Of a stretch of 64,000 nucleotides of DNA, positions 15,648-24,660 are shown in pieces; within the stretch, counting starts at the first letter, position 1, and each line of letters begins with the position of its first letter. Origin of the DNA: Streptomyces sp. S.PNR 29. Lineage in GTDB: Bacteria > Actinomycetota > Actinomycetes > Streptomycetales > Streptomycetaceae. The position numbers and the translations under genes are program-made. Under the pieces are notes generated by a model. That model was not told the DNA's origin and did not search any database. It saw nothing but the letters and a program-made list of their open reading frames with translations. The stretch covers positions 1-64,000 of the forward strand of contig NZ_JANUQM010000010.1 in assembly GCF_030386795.1 (NCBI RefSeq). The letters run 5' to 3'.

Positions 15648-17264
15648 TCAGCCGCGGAAGCCGAGCATGCCGTGCAGCGTCTCGCCGCGCGAGGACGACG
15701 ACGCGGCGTCCGAGCCCGACGCGGCCTTCATCTGCGACGCCGCCGTCGAGTTCAGCGGCTTCGGATCGGGCAGCGCCGCGCAGACCGCGTCGGCCGCACC
15801 GCTGCCGCGCGGCACCGTACCGTCGGTCAGGTAGGCCGCCAGGTACTTGTCCAGGCAGGAGTTACCGCTCAGCGTGATGCCGTGGTTGCCGCCGCCCTGC
15901 TCGACGACCAGGCTGGACCGCTTCAGCAGACGGTGGACCGTGACGCCGCCCTGGTACGGGGTGGCCGCGTCGTCGGTCGCCTGGAACAGCAGCGCCGGCG
16001 GCAGCTTGCTGTTGGCGACGTTCACCGGCTTCAGCGACTTGGTCGGCCAGAACGCGCACGGTGCGTTGTACCAGGCGTTGTTCCAGGCCATGAACGGCGC
16101 CTTCGCGTACACCGACCAGTTGTCCTTGCGCCACTTGTTCCAGTCGCGCGGCCAGGCGGCGTCCCGGCACTGCACCGAGGTGTAGATGCTGTAGCCGTTG
16201 TCGCCGGAGGCGTCCACGGCGGCGAAGTTCTCGTACGTCTCGACGAGCGGATCGGTGTCCTTGTCGTTCACGTACGCGGCGAACGCCTCCGCGAGGTAGG
16301 GCCAGTAGCCGTTGTAGTAACCGCCGGGAATGAAGGTGTCCTCCAGCTCGGAGGCGCCGACCTTCCCGCCGGCCGGCTTCTTGGCGAGTGCCGCCCGCAT
16401 CGCGTACCACTTGGCCTCGATCTTGGCCGGGTCGGTGCCGAGCTTGTACGTGGAGTCGTACTTGGCGACCCATGCCATGAAGGCCTGGTGGCGGTCGTCG
16501 AAGGCGTAGTCCTGGTTGATGTTGGCGTCGTACCACACGTCGGTGGGGTCGACGATCGAGTCCAGCACCAGGCGCCGCACCCGCTCCGGGTACAGCTTCG
16601 CGTAGACCGCGCCGAGATAGGTTCCGTACGAATAGCCGAAGTAATTCAGCTTCTTCGCGCCGAGGGCCTTACGGATCGAGTCCATGTCCTGCACGGCGCT
16701 GATGGTGTTGATGTACGGCAGCACCCCCGCGTACTTCTTGCCGCAGGCGTCGGCGAAGGACTTGGCGCGCGCGAGGTTGGCCTTCTCGATCGCGGGCGTG
16801 CTCGGCACGGAGTTCGGTCGCACCGGGTCGAAGTAGCCCGGCTTGCAGTCCAAGGCCGGCCGGCTGTCACCCACGCCGCGCGGGTCGAAGCCGATGACGT
16901 CGTACTGGGCCGCGACCTCCTTGGGCAGTGCGGACGCGACGAACCCGGCCAGCGTCAGGCCGCTGCCGCCGGGACCGCCGGGGTTGACCAGCAGCGGGCC
17001 CTGGTAGGTCTTCGCGGTGTGCGGGACGCGGGACAGCGCCAGCGTGATCTGCTTCCCGTGCGGGTCCCGGTAGTCGAGCGGCACCTTGACGGACGAGCAC
17101 TGGAGCGTCGGATAGTCGGTGGTGCCGCACTTCTTCCAGGTGAGGTTCGCCGCGAGCGGGGTTTGCGTGGCGGTGGGGGATGCGCTTGCCTCGGCGGGGA
17201 CGGTCGTGAGGCTTCCGGCCACGACGACGGCAGCGCCGCACAGCATGGCTGCGCGTCTTCTCAT
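15648..17264 (-). CDS. Secreted tripeptidyl aminopeptidase (Tap/SlpD family, S33)
   Basis: 538 residues with a Sec signal peptide (MRRRAAMLCGAAVVVAGSL, likely cleavage after AEA near residue 26). Mature protein is an alpha/beta hydrolase: the oxyanion region VNPGGPGGSG, nucleophile elbow GYSYGTYLG (Ser), acid QATDDAATP and a C-terminal GGGNHGI histidine, with the C-terminal domain characteristic of Streptomyces Tap and SlpD/SlpE exopeptidases. It releases tripeptides or short N-terminal segments from secreted proteins and peptides outside the cell. The ATG at 17264 is supported by GGAGG. Single gene possibly running into ridA. Confidence 0.9.
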   Translation of the reverse strand: MRRRAAMLCGAAVVVAGSLTTVPAEASASPTATQTPLAANLTWKKCGTTDYPTLQCSSVKVPLDYRDPHGKQITLALSRVPHTAKTYQGPLLVNPGGPGGSGLTLAGFVASALPKEVAAQYDVIGFDPRGVGDSRPALDCKPGYFDPVRPNSVPSTPAIEKANLARAKSFADACGKKYAGVLPYINTISAVQDMDSIRKALGAKKLNYFGYSYGTYLGAVYAKLYPERVRRLVLDSIVDPTDVWYDANINQDYAFDDRHQAFMAWVAKYDSTYKLGTDPAKIEAKWYAMRAALAKKPAGGKVGASELEDTFIPGGYYNGYWPYLAEAFAAYVNDKDTDPLVETYENFAAVDASGDNGYSIYTSVQCRDAAWPRDWNKWRKDNWSVYAKAPFMAWNNAWYNAPCAFWPTKSLKPVNVANSKLPPALLFQATDDAATPYQGGVTVHRLLKRSSLVVEQGGGNHGITLSGNSCLDKYLAAYLTDGTVPRGSGAADAVCAALPDPKPLNSTAASQMKAASGSDAASSSSRGETLHGMLGFRG

Positions 17265-17401
17265 GGAGTCCTCCCAGGACGGAGGGGTTTCGAGCCGCGA
17301 GGTTCACGGCCTCCGCCGCATCGTCCCGGAAAGCGCACCCGGATGAGCGTGTTCTGCCAAATTCTTGACCCAACAGAGTCGTCGAATGCCCTCTAATGCT
17401 C

Positions 17402-18439
17402 CTAGATGAGCGTGAGTTGAGTGGGCTCGGGCCCCTCGGGTTCGACCGGCTCCGGCTGCCGCACCCGTCGTGACGCGCCCGCGCGCGTGGGCCCGATGCC
17501 GTACTGCTCGGCCAGTTCGTGGACCTGACGGGTGATCCGGCGCTGATACCACTTCGGGGCGTAGGCGCCCTCCGCGTACAGCCGCTCGTACCGGCGCACC
17601 AGATGCGGGTGCTCACGGCCGAGCCAGGCCATGAACCACTCCCGGGCGCCGGGGCGCAGATGCAGCACCAGCGGCGTCACGGACGTGGCGCCCGAGGACG
17701 CGATCGCCCGTACGGTGGCCCGCAGTTGGGCCGGATGGTCACTCAGGAAGGGGATCACCGGCGCCATCAGCACACCGCACCCGATGCCGTGCTCGCCGAG
17801 TGTCCGTACGACCTCCAGGCGGCGCTCCGGCGCGGGGGTGCCCGGCTCGACGGTGCGCCACAGCTCGGGGTCGACGAAGCCGACCGAGACGGAGATGCCC
17901 ACGTCCGTCACCTGGGACGCCTGCACCAGCAGGTCGAGGTCGCGCAGGATCAGTGTGCCCTTGGTCAGGATCGAGAAGGGGTTGGAGTGGTCGCGCAGGG
18001 CGCCGAGGATGCCCGGCATCAGGCGATAGCGGCCCTCCGCCCTCTGGTAGCAGTCGACATTGGTGCCCATCGCGATGTGCTCGCCCTGCCAGCGGGGCGA
18101 TGCCAGCTGGCGGCGCAGCACCTCGGGCGCGTTCACCTTGACCACGATCTGGGTGTCGAAGCCGGTCCCCGTGTCGAGGTCCAGATAGCTGTGCGTCTTG
18201 CGGGCGAAGCAGTACACGCACGCGTGCGTGCACCCGCGATAGGGGTTGACCGTCCACTCGAAGGGCATGCGCGAGGCGCCCGGCACCCGGTTGATGATCG
18301 AGCGGGCCCGCACCTCGTGGAAGGTGATCCCGCGGAACTCGGGCGTGTCGAAGGTCCGCGTCGTCACCGCGTCCGCGCCGAAGAGCGCGGCGTCGGCCCG
18401 CTCGTGGCCGGACTCCACTGTGAGGTTCTCCCAGCGCAT
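17402..18439 (-). CDS. Rv2578c-family radical SAM protein (SplB-like)
   Basis: 345 residues. The radical SAM cluster motif CTHACVYC (C-x3-C-x2-C) is followed by FARKTHSYL, matching the Rv2578c branch of the spore photoproduct lyase/DNA repair photolyase-like family. Other conserved stretches are GTNVDCYQRAE, FSILTKGTLILRDLDLL and PVIPFLSD. A 4Fe-4S cluster and SAM would generate a 5'-deoxyadenosyl radical; a DNA-damage substrate is inferred from family and from a LexA-like box in the promoter. ATG 18439 has a perfect GAGGAGG ribosome site 5 bases upstream. It is divergent from an SRPBCC gene and monocistronic. Confidence 0.88.
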   Translation of the reverse strand: MRWENLTVESGHERADAALFGADAVTTRTFDTPEFRGITFHEVRARSIINRVPGASRMPFEWTVNPYRGCTHACVYCFARKTHSYLDLDTGTGFDTQIVVKVNAPEVLRRQLASPRWQGEHIAMGTNVDCYQRAEGRYRLMPGILGALRDHSNPFSILTKGTLILRDLDLLVQASQVTDVGISVSVGFVDPELWRTVEPGTPAPERRLEVVRTLGEHGIGCGVLMAPVIPFLSDHPAQLRATVRAIASSGATSVTPLVLHLRPGAREWFMAWLGREHPHLVRRYERLYAEGAYAPKWYQRRITRQVHELAEQYGIGPTRAGASRRVRQPEPVEPEGPEPTQLTLI

Positions 18440-18466
18440 GACGCCTCCTCGGTAGCACTGGGACAC

Positions 18467-18484
18467 AGAATAGAACACTTGTTC
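18467..18484 (-). promoter_or_regulatory. LexA-like SOS box over the radical SAM promoter
   Basis: GAAC-ACTT-GTTC (18473-18484) is a perfect GAAC-N4-GTTC dyad, the core of the actinobacterial/Gram-positive LexA box. Directly beside it the minus strand reads TATTCT, a plausible -10, 28 bases before the start codon. Binding there would occlude RNA polymerase. The mycobacterial counterpart Rv2578c is reported to be DNA-damage inducible, which supports the reading. Confidence 0.6.
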
Positions 18485-18600
18485 CCTTGATCGTGCGGAT
18501 GTGCGGTCCGGCCGCACTGCGGCACCCCCGATTTGGGGGGCCGGGGACCGGGGTGGTTGGCTTGCCCCGACCCCGAGAACCCACTGTCCTGGAGGAACCG

Positions 18601-19044
18601 ATGGCGCAGGTCGAGGCCACGACGGAGCGGATCGTCGCTGCGGACGCGGAGACGGTGTTCGACGCCCTCGCCGACTACAGCGGTACGCGCGCGAGGCTGC
18701 TGCCCGAGCAGTTCAGCGAGTACGAGGTCCGCGAGGGCGGAGACGGCGAGGGCACCCTCGTCCACTGGAAGCTCCAGGCCACCAGCAAGCGTGTCCGTGA
18801 CTGCCTGCTGGAGGTCAGCGAGCCGACCGACGGCGAGCTCGTCGAGAAGGACCGCAACTCCTCCATGGTCACCACCTGGCGGGTCACCCCGGCCGGCGAG
18901 GGCAGGTCCCGGGTGGTCGTGACCACCACCTGGACCGGCGCGGGCGGTATCGGCGGCTTCTTCGAGAGGACCTTCGCGCCCAAGGGGCTCGGCCGGATCT
19001 ACGACGCGATGCTCGCCAAGCTCGCCGCCGAGGTCGAGAAGTAG
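18601..19044 (+). CDS. SRPBCC (START-like) domain protein
   Basis: 147 residues forming one SRPBCC/polyketide-cyclase-type hydrophobic-cavity domain: an N-terminal strand (ATTERIVAADAETVFDALADY), a beta-sheet core with WKLQATSKRVRDCLLEV and TTWRVTPAGEG, and a long C-terminal helix (RIYDAMLAKLAAEVEK). Such proteins bind or transport small lipophilic ligands; no catalytic residues can be assigned. Start ATG 18601 follows GGAGG by 5 bases. It is divergent from the radical SAM gene and followed by an 8-base inverted repeat CGGGGTCG/CGACCCCG (19064-19080) before the transporter gene. Confidence 0.8.
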   Translation: MAQVEATTERIVAADAETVFDALADYSGTRARLLPEQFSEYEVREGGDGEGTLVHWKLQATSKRVRDCLLEVSEPTDGELVEKDRNSSMVTTWRVTPAGEGRSRVVVTTTWTGAGGIGGFFERTFAPKGLGRIYDAMLAKLAAEVEK

Positions 19045-19195
19045 GCCCTCGAGGGGTGAACCCCGGGGTCGTCGACCCCGTCACCGGTTCGAGTGGATCT
19101 CCCTCCCGCGCCGCGTTCTCTCGTAACTCGTCGCACTCGCCCGCAGTTCCCGCTTTGCGCGGGTTGTGTGCGTCGGTGCGACGAGGGGAGCGTAC

Positions 19196-21586
19196 GTGGG
19201 CGGGGTCACTCTCACACAGGACGAACCGGCCGTGGCGCCACCGGAGATGCCCGCGCGGGACCGGGCCGCCCCGCTGAGTCCGCGCCGCGTGCGGCTGCTC
19301 TTCGCCGGGCTGACCCTGGCGCTGGTGCTCGCCGCCCTGGAGCAGATGGTCGTCGCCACGGCGCTCCCGACGATCGTCGGTGAGCTGCACGGCCTCGACC
19401 GGATGTCCTGGACGATCACGGCCTACCTGCTCGCGGCCACCGTCGCACTGCCGGTCTGCGGCGCATTCGGCGACCGGCTCGGCCGCAAGGGCGTCTTCCA
19501 GTTCGCGACCGTCGTCTTCGTCGCCGGCTCCGCGCTGTCCGGCCGGGCGCAGACCATGGACCAGCTGATCGCCTACCGTGCCGTGCAGGGCGCCGGCGCG
19601 GGCGGCCTCATGATCGGCGTACAGGCGATCGCCGCGGACATCGTGCCACCGGGGCGGCACGGCCGCTGCGGGAGGCTGCTCGGAGGCGCGTTCGGGCTCG
19701 CCTCCGTCGCCGGGCCCCTGCTGGGCGGTCACCTCACGGACCACCTCTCCTGGCGCTGGTGCTTCTACGTCAACGTGCCCTTCGGCCTGCTCACCCTGGC
19801 CCTCGTCACCGTCGGACCGAAGCTGCCGAAGCCGGAAGCCAGGCCCCGCCTCGACATCCCGGGTGCGGTGCTGCTCGCCGCGGTCTCCACCTGCCTGGTC
19901 CTGCTGGCCGGTTGGGGCGGACGCGAGTACGCCTGGGACTCACGTGTCATCCTCGGCCTCGGCGCGGGAGCGGTGGTGGCCGGCGCCCTCTTCCTCGTCG
20001 CCGAGCACCTCGCCGCCCAACCCCTCATCCCGCTCCGGCTCTTCAGGGACTCCGCCTTCAACGTCACCGGCCTGGTCGGACTCGTGACCGGCGTCGCCCT
20101 GTTCGGCACCGCCGGCTACCTGCCGACGTTCCTGCAGATGGCCGACGGCGTCTCCGCCACCGAGTCCGGCCTGCTGATGCTGCCGATGACGGGCGGCATG
20201 GTCGGCGCCTCGGTCATCGCCGGGCAGCTCATCCGCCGCACCGGGCGCTACAAGGTCCACCCGATCCTCGGAGGGGTGCTCTCCTCGGCCGGCATGTGGC
20301 TGCTGTCCGGACTGGACGCCGACACGCCCCGGCTGCAGTACTGCATCTGGACGGCGCTCCTCGGCGCGGGCGTCGGCATGGTGATGCCAGTACTGATCCT
20401 CGCCGTGCAGAACTCCGTGCGCCCCGCGGATCTCTCCACCGCCACCGGCGCCACCACCTACTTCCGGCAGATCGGCGGCAGCGTCGGCGCGGCCGCCGTC
20501 GGCACGCTCTTCGTCGGCCGCCTCACCGAGGCCCTGGCGGAACACCTCCCCCCGCGCGCGGGCGTCCGGCTTCCCGACCCCGGCTCCCTGACGCCGGAGC
20601 TCGTCCACGCGCTGCCTCCGGCGCTGCGTGACGGCTACGTCCGGGCCTACGCCGACGCCATGCCGCGGATCTTCCTCCATCTGGTGCCGGTCCTCGTCCT
20701 CGGTCTGCTCATCGCCTTCTTCCTCAAGGAGAAACCCCTGGTGTCCCACGACGACCCCGCCGACGAGACGGAGAACGCGACACCGAACAGCACGATCCCG
20801 CAGGCACGTTCGCCGTATGTGGCCGGTGTCCCCGTCTGCGGCACGGTGCGGAACCCCGACGGGACCGCCGTGCCCCGCGCGGCACTCACGCTCGTCGACG
20901 TGACCGGACAGCAGGTCGGGCGGAGCGTCAGCGGCGAGGACGGGCGGTACGCACTGATCACGCCCGGCCCGGGGCCGTACATCCTGATCGCCGCGGCCGG
21001 CGGTCACCAGCCGCAGGCGGTGTCCGTGACCATGGGCGAGCGCCCCCTGGAACTCGACCTCGTCCTCGGCGGCGCCGCACGCCTCACCGGCAGCGTGCTC
21101 AGCGTCGGCGGCACCCCCGTGCGCGACGCCACCGTCACGCTCACCAACGCGCACGGGGAGGTGGTCGCCAGCACCCGCAGCGGACGCGAGGGCTGGTACG
21201 CCATCACCGATCTGCTGGCCGGCGAGTACACCCTGGCCGCCGGTGCCCCTGCGCGCGCCTACCGCCCGGCCGCGCTCCCCGTCACCGTCCAGGCCGCCCG
21301 GGAGACCCGGCAGGACATCCGGCTCACCGGCGGGGCGGTGCTGCGCGGCACCGCGCGGGCGGGTGGCGGGCGGCCCGTCGAGGACGCGCGCGTGACCCTG
21401 CTCGACGCGGCCGGCAACGTCGTCGACACGGTCACGACCAGTGTCGACGGATCCTTCCGGTTCGTCGGACTGTCCGGCGGCGAGTACACCGTCGTCGCCG
21501 CCGGTTATCCGCCTGCCACGAGCGTCCTCCGGCTGGCCGGAGAGGAATGCATCGAGCGGGACCTCCAACTGGGGCACCAGGACTGA
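19196..21586 (+). CDS. DHA2-type MFS transporter fused to three carboxypeptidase-regulatory-like domains
   Basis: 796 residues from GTG 19196 (GAGGGGAG five bases upstream; the open frame extends to 19166). Residues about 30-515 form a 14-segment proton-driven drug exporter of the DHA2 class, with GDRLGRKG after segment 2, the motif-C-like LGGAFGLASVAGPLLGG, and WRWCFYVNVPFG. After the last membrane segment a short acidic linker leads to three consecutive beta-sandwich repeats of about 80 residues, each with a G-x-V start, a DGRYAL/GWYAIT/DGSFRFVGL turn and a YTLAA/YTVVAAGY end, typical of CarboxypepD_reg folds. The DHA2 topology would put this tail in the cytoplasm, which is odd because these domains are usually extracellular. 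Substrate unknown. Confidence 0.88.
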   Translation: MGGVTLTQDEPAVAPPEMPARDRAAPLSPRRVRLLFAGLTLALVLAALEQMVVATALPTIVGELHGLDRMSWTITAYLLAATVALPVCGAFGDRLGRKGVFQFATVVFVAGSALSGRAQTMDQLIAYRAVQGAGAGGLMIGVQAIAADIVPPGRHGRCGRLLGGAFGLASVAGPLLGGHLTDHLSWRWCFYVNVPFGLLTLALVTVGPKLPKPEARPRLDIPGAVLLAAVSTCLVLLAGWGGREYAWDSRVILGLGAGAVVAGALFLVAEHLAAQPLIPLRLFRDSAFNVTGLVGLVTGVALFGTAGYLPTFLQMADGVSATESGLLMLPMTGGMVGASVIAGQLIRRTGRYKVHPILGGVLSSAGMWLLSGLDADTPRLQYCIWTALLGAGVGMVMPVLILAVQNSVRPADLSTATGATTYFRQIGGSVGAAAVGTLFVGRLTEALAEHLPPRAGVRLPDPGSLTPELVHALPPALRDGYVRAYADAMPRIFLHLVPVLVLGLLIAFFLKEKPLVSHDDPADETENATPNSTIPQARSPYVAGVPVCGTVRNPDGTAVPRAALTLVDVTGQQVGRSVSGEDGRYALITPGPGPYILIAAAGGHQPQAVSVTMGERPLELDLVLGGAARLTGSVLSVGGTPVRDATVTLTNAHGEVVASTRSGREGWYAITDLLAGEYTLAAGAPARAYRPAALPVTVQAARETRQDIRLTGGAVLRGTARAGGGRPVEDARVTLLDAAGNVVDTVTTSVDGSFRFVGLSGGEYTVVAAGYPPATSVLRLAGEECIERDLQLGHQD

Positions 21587-21681
21587 CAAGAGGCGTCGCG
21601 GCGGCACCGGGCCGGACTGCTCGCCGCTGGGACGGCTGGTGCGACGGTGACGACAGGGGCGTATGGCCGCATCGATCGCTG

Positions 21682-22596
21682 CTACTGCGCCGTGTCGGGT
21701 GGGCCGTTCGCGGGTTTGTCGAGGACGTACGCCGTGTAGCGCGTGACGCGCCCGATGGCCCGGTGCGCTCGGACGACGGCGATGACCTCGTCCCAGTCGC
21801 TCGCGTCGAGCGTTCTCAGGCCGGGCCACCGCAGGCACAGGGCCTGCCGGCCGGCCCGGGTGGACGCCGTGGCGGCGAACAGGGCACAGAGGTGGGACGC
21901 CCGGTGGAGGACGGGGGTGGTCCAGTCGAGGACGCGGTGCGTGGTGAAGCCGGCCGCGGCAGCCATCAGCGGATACCGCTCGTACGGCTCGATGTCGTCG
22001 AAGCGCCACGTCGCGCGTACGAGGCCGTTCGGGTCGAGGGTCCCGATCGGCTGATCCGTACGGGCCGTGACGTCCACGAGGACCAGCCGGCCTCCCGGGC
22101 GGAGCAGCCGGAAGCTTTCGTCCAGGAACGCCCGACGGCCCTCGTGGCCGAAGTGGAAGGCGGCCTCCAGGCAGTGCACCCGGTCGAAGGAACCGTCGGT
22201 CAACCCGATCCCCGCTGCCTGCCGTGGCAGGGCGGTGGCGTCGGCCACGGCGAAACGCGCGCCGTCACCGAACCGGCGACGTGCCCGGTCGATCTGCGCG
22301 GGCTGGATGTCCACCCCCAGTGCCCGGCATCCCGCGGCACCCAACCGCGCCGTGGTGTCCCCGCGGCCGCACCCGGCATCCAGGACAAGCTGTCCGGGCC
22401 GGGCGTCCAGCAACGCCAATGACCGGCGAGCCAGACGGCGCTGAAAGGGCACCGGCCCGGCCAGTGCCGCGACCGGCAGGGCGGGCAGTGTGAACCAGCC
22501 GATGTTGGCCAGGCTGTCCCAGCCGAGGTGCCGCAACACCCGGAAGAGCACACTGTCGTCGTTGTACGCACTCGCGATGTTCTCGCCGGGACCCAT
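21682..22596 (-). CDS. Class I SAM-dependent methyltransferase
   Basis: 304 residues from ATG 22596; GTG 22632 would add 12 residues. Rossmann-like methyltransferase: motif I VLDAGCGRGDTT, motif II acidic residue in GVDIQPAQIDRARRRF, motif post-II RFAVADATALP, and RLLRPGGRLVLVDV. The overall pattern (YNDDSVLFRVLRHLGW start, then a UbiE/sterol-methyltransferase-like core) suggests methylation of a small metabolite or lipid. It ends convergently with the MFS gene and is divergent from livH, with only 66 bases between starts, so no operon partner reveals its substrate. Confidence 0.82.
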   Translation of the reverse strand: MGPGENIASAYNDDSVLFRVLRHLGWDSLANIGWFTLPALPVAALAGPVPFQRRLARRSLALLDARPGQLVLDAGCGRGDTTARLGAAGCRALGVDIQPAQIDRARRRFGDGARFAVADATALPRQAAGIGLTDGSFDRVHCLEAAFHFGHEGRRAFLDESFRLLRPGGRLVLVDVTARTDQPIGTLDPNGLVRATWRFDDIEPYERYPLMAAAAGFTTHRVLDWTTPVLHRASHLCALFAATASTRAGRQALCLRWPGLRTLDASDWDEVIAVVRAHRAIGRVTRYTAYVLDKPANGPPDTAQ

Positions 22597-22662
22597 CGGC
22601 CACCACCCCAACCTGCACTTACACTGAGCCACAAGGGACGTTCGTGACGTATCGGAACCATC

Positions 22663-23658
22663 GTGCGCTCTCAGCGGATGCTCGTACCGGCCCTCACCCT
22701 GGTCCTCCTGATGGTGCCCACGGTCTCCGCCCGGGCACAGGGTGAGGGAGCTCCGCGCGGCCCCACGTTCGGCGCGCGCGCTCTGCAGGCGCTGATCGAC
22801 GGCATCCAGTTCGGGGTCATCATCGCGATCACCTCGATCGGACTCTCACTGATCTTCGGCACCATCCACTTGATCAACTTCGCACACGGCGAATTCGTCA
22901 CGATCGGTGCGACCTTCGCGTTCTTCCTCAACGTCTCCCCGGCCGGGCCGGGCTGGCACCTGATCCCCGCCGCCATCGCCGCGGTCGCCTTCGGCGCCCT
23001 CCTGGGCGGAGCCGTCGAGCGCGGCGTCTGGCGCCCGCTGCGGGCTCGGGGCACCGGGCTGATCAACATGTTCATCGTCACCATCGGGCTCTCGCTCCTG
23101 CTGCGGCACGTGGTGCTCGTGCTGTACGGAACCCGGCCGGCCTCCTACGCGCAGTACGACATCCAGAGCACGATCGACCTCGGACCGGCCGGCATCACCC
23201 CACGGGACCTCACCGTCACCCTGCTCGCCGTGCTGGTGCTGCTCGGCATCGCCGCGCTCCTGCAGAAGACGCGGATCGGCACGGCCGTCCGGGCCGTCTC
23301 CGCCAACCGCGACCTCGCGGAGGCGTCCGGCATCGATGTGCCGCGGGTGGTGCTGTTCGTGTGGATGCTCGGCGGAGGGCTGGCCGCGCTCGGCGGGGTC
23401 TTCCTGGGCCTGGTGGAGATCGTCACCTGGGACATCGGCTTCAAGCTCCTGCTGCTCATGTTCGCGGGGATCATCCTGGGCGGCCTCGGCTCCGCTTACG
23501 GCGCGGTGGTGGGCAGCCTCGTCATCGGCGTCGTCGCCCAGATGTCCACCCTGTGGTTCCCGGTGGACCTGCAGTACGCGTGGGCTCTGCTGGTCCTCAT
23601 CGTCGTCCTGCTCGTCCGGCCGCAGGGCATCCTCGGCCGGGCGGAACGCGTCGGCTGA
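22663..23658 (+). CDS. livH: Liv-type ABC transporter permease 1
   Basis: 331 residues. A LivH-class permease of the hydrophobic amino acid transporter (HAAT) family, with about eight membrane segments after an N-terminal signal-peptide-like stretch (ALTLVLLMVPTVSARAQ). Such an extension is found in UrtB-like members rather than classical LivH. Diagnostic segments are GIQFGVIIAITSIGLSLIFG, INFAHGEFVTIGA, the EAA-like AVSANRDLAEASGID loop that docks the ATPase, and GLGSAYGAVVGSLVIG. GTG 22663 is the only start before the signal segment. It begins a livHMGF operon; the gap to livM is 9 bases. Substrate class: branched-chain amino acids, urea or peptides by family; context favours peptide products. 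Confidence 0.9.
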   Translation: MRSQRMLVPALTLVLLMVPTVSARAQGEGAPRGPTFGARALQALIDGIQFGVIIAITSIGLSLIFGTIHLINFAHGEFVTIGATFAFFLNVSPAGPGWHLIPAAIAAVAFGALLGGAVERGVWRPLRARGTGLINMFIVTIGLSLLLRHVVLVLYGTRPASYAQYDIQSTIDLGPAGITPRDLTVTLLAVLVLLGIAALLQKTRIGTAVRAVSANRDLAEASGIDVPRVVLFVWMLGGGLAALGGVFLGLVEIVTWDIGFKLLLLMFAGIILGGLGSAYGAVVGSLVIGVVAQMSTLWFPVDLQYAWALLVLIVVLLVRPQGILGRAERVG

Positions 23659-23667
23659 GGGGGCGCC

Positions 23668-24660
23668 ATGGACTTCTCGGTCATCGTCTCCGACGCCCTG
23701 CGCGCCGGGATCGGCCCCATCGCCGCCGTGTACGCGCTCGCCGCGACGGGGCTGAACCTGCACTTCGGTTACACCGGTCTGCTCAACTTCGGCCAGGTCG
23801 GCTTCATGCTGGTCGGCGGCTACGGGCTCGCCGTCACCGTGTCGACGTACGGCGGGGAGATGTGGCTCGGCGTCCTCGGCGGCATCGCCTGCGCGATCGT
23901 GCTGGCCCTGCTGCTCGGCCTGCCCACCCTGCGGCTGCGCGCCGACTATCTCGCCATCACGACGATCGCGGCGGGGGAGGCGCTACGGCTGTTCTACCGG
24001 TCCAGTTGGGCCGAGCCGGTCACCGGTGGGGTGTTCGGGCTGCAGAGGTTCGCGAACGGCTTCTACGCGCTCAACCCGATCGAGCGCGGCTCCTACGGCG
24101 TGTGGCTGGTGAGGTTCAGCTCCCGTGATCTCTGGGTCATGATCGTCGGGTGGGCGCTGGTGGTCGTGGCCGGAAGTCTGCTCGCCCTGCTGATCCACAG
24201 CCCGTGGGGCCGTGTCATCCGGTCGATCCGCGAGGACGAGGTCGCCGCGCGCAGCCTCGGCAAGAACGTCTACGCGTACAAGATGCAGAGCCTCGTGCTG
24301 GGCGGCGTCATCGGGGCCGTCGCGGGCATGCTGCAGGCGATCCAGGTGCAGTCGGTGAACCCGGACAACTACGATCCGGGCGTCACGTTCTTCCTCTACA
24401 CGCTGCTCGTCCTCGGAGGCGCCGGGCGGATCCTCGGGCCGGTCGTCGGCTCGATCCTGTTCTGGTTCGTCCTCAGCTTCCTCGACAGCGCGCTCCGGCA
24501 GGCCATCGACGCCGGGTACGTCTCGCCCGACCTCATCAGTACGTCGGAGGTCGGCGCGGTGCGCTTCGCGCTCGTCGGGGTCGCCCTGATGCTCCTGGTG
24601 GCGTTCCGGCCGCAGGGCATCCTCGGCAGCCGGAAGGAGATGCTGCTCAGTGGCCGCTGA
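23668..24660 (+). CDS. livM: Liv-type ABC transporter permease 2
   Basis: 330 residues, the LivM-class partner permease with about nine to ten membrane segments. Recognisable family elements are YTGLLNFGQVGFMLVGGYG, LPTLRLRADYLAITTIA, the ATPase-docking loop SIREDEVAARSLGKNVYAYK, and LLVLGGAGRILGPVVGS. It has an unusually long periplasm-facing segment around residues 105-150 with GLQRFANGFYALNP. ATG 23668 has GAGGGGG upstream. Its 3' end overlaps livG by 11 bases, so the subunits are translationally coupled. Confidence 0.9.
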   Translation: MDFSVIVSDALRAGIGPIAAVYALAATGLNLHFGYTGLLNFGQVGFMLVGGYGLAVTVSTYGGEMWLGVLGGIACAIVLALLLGLPTLRLRADYLAITTIAAGEALRLFYRSSWAEPVTGGVFGLQRFANGFYALNPIERGSYGVWLVRFSSRDLWVMIVGWALVVVAGSLLALLIHSPWGRVIRSIREDEVAARSLGKNVYAYKMQSLVLGGVIGAVAGMLQAIQVQSVNPDNYDPGVTFFLYTLLVLGGAGRILGPVVGSILFWFVLSFLDSALRQAIDAGYVSPDLISTSEVGAVRFALVGVALMLLVAFRPQGILGSRKEMLLSGR

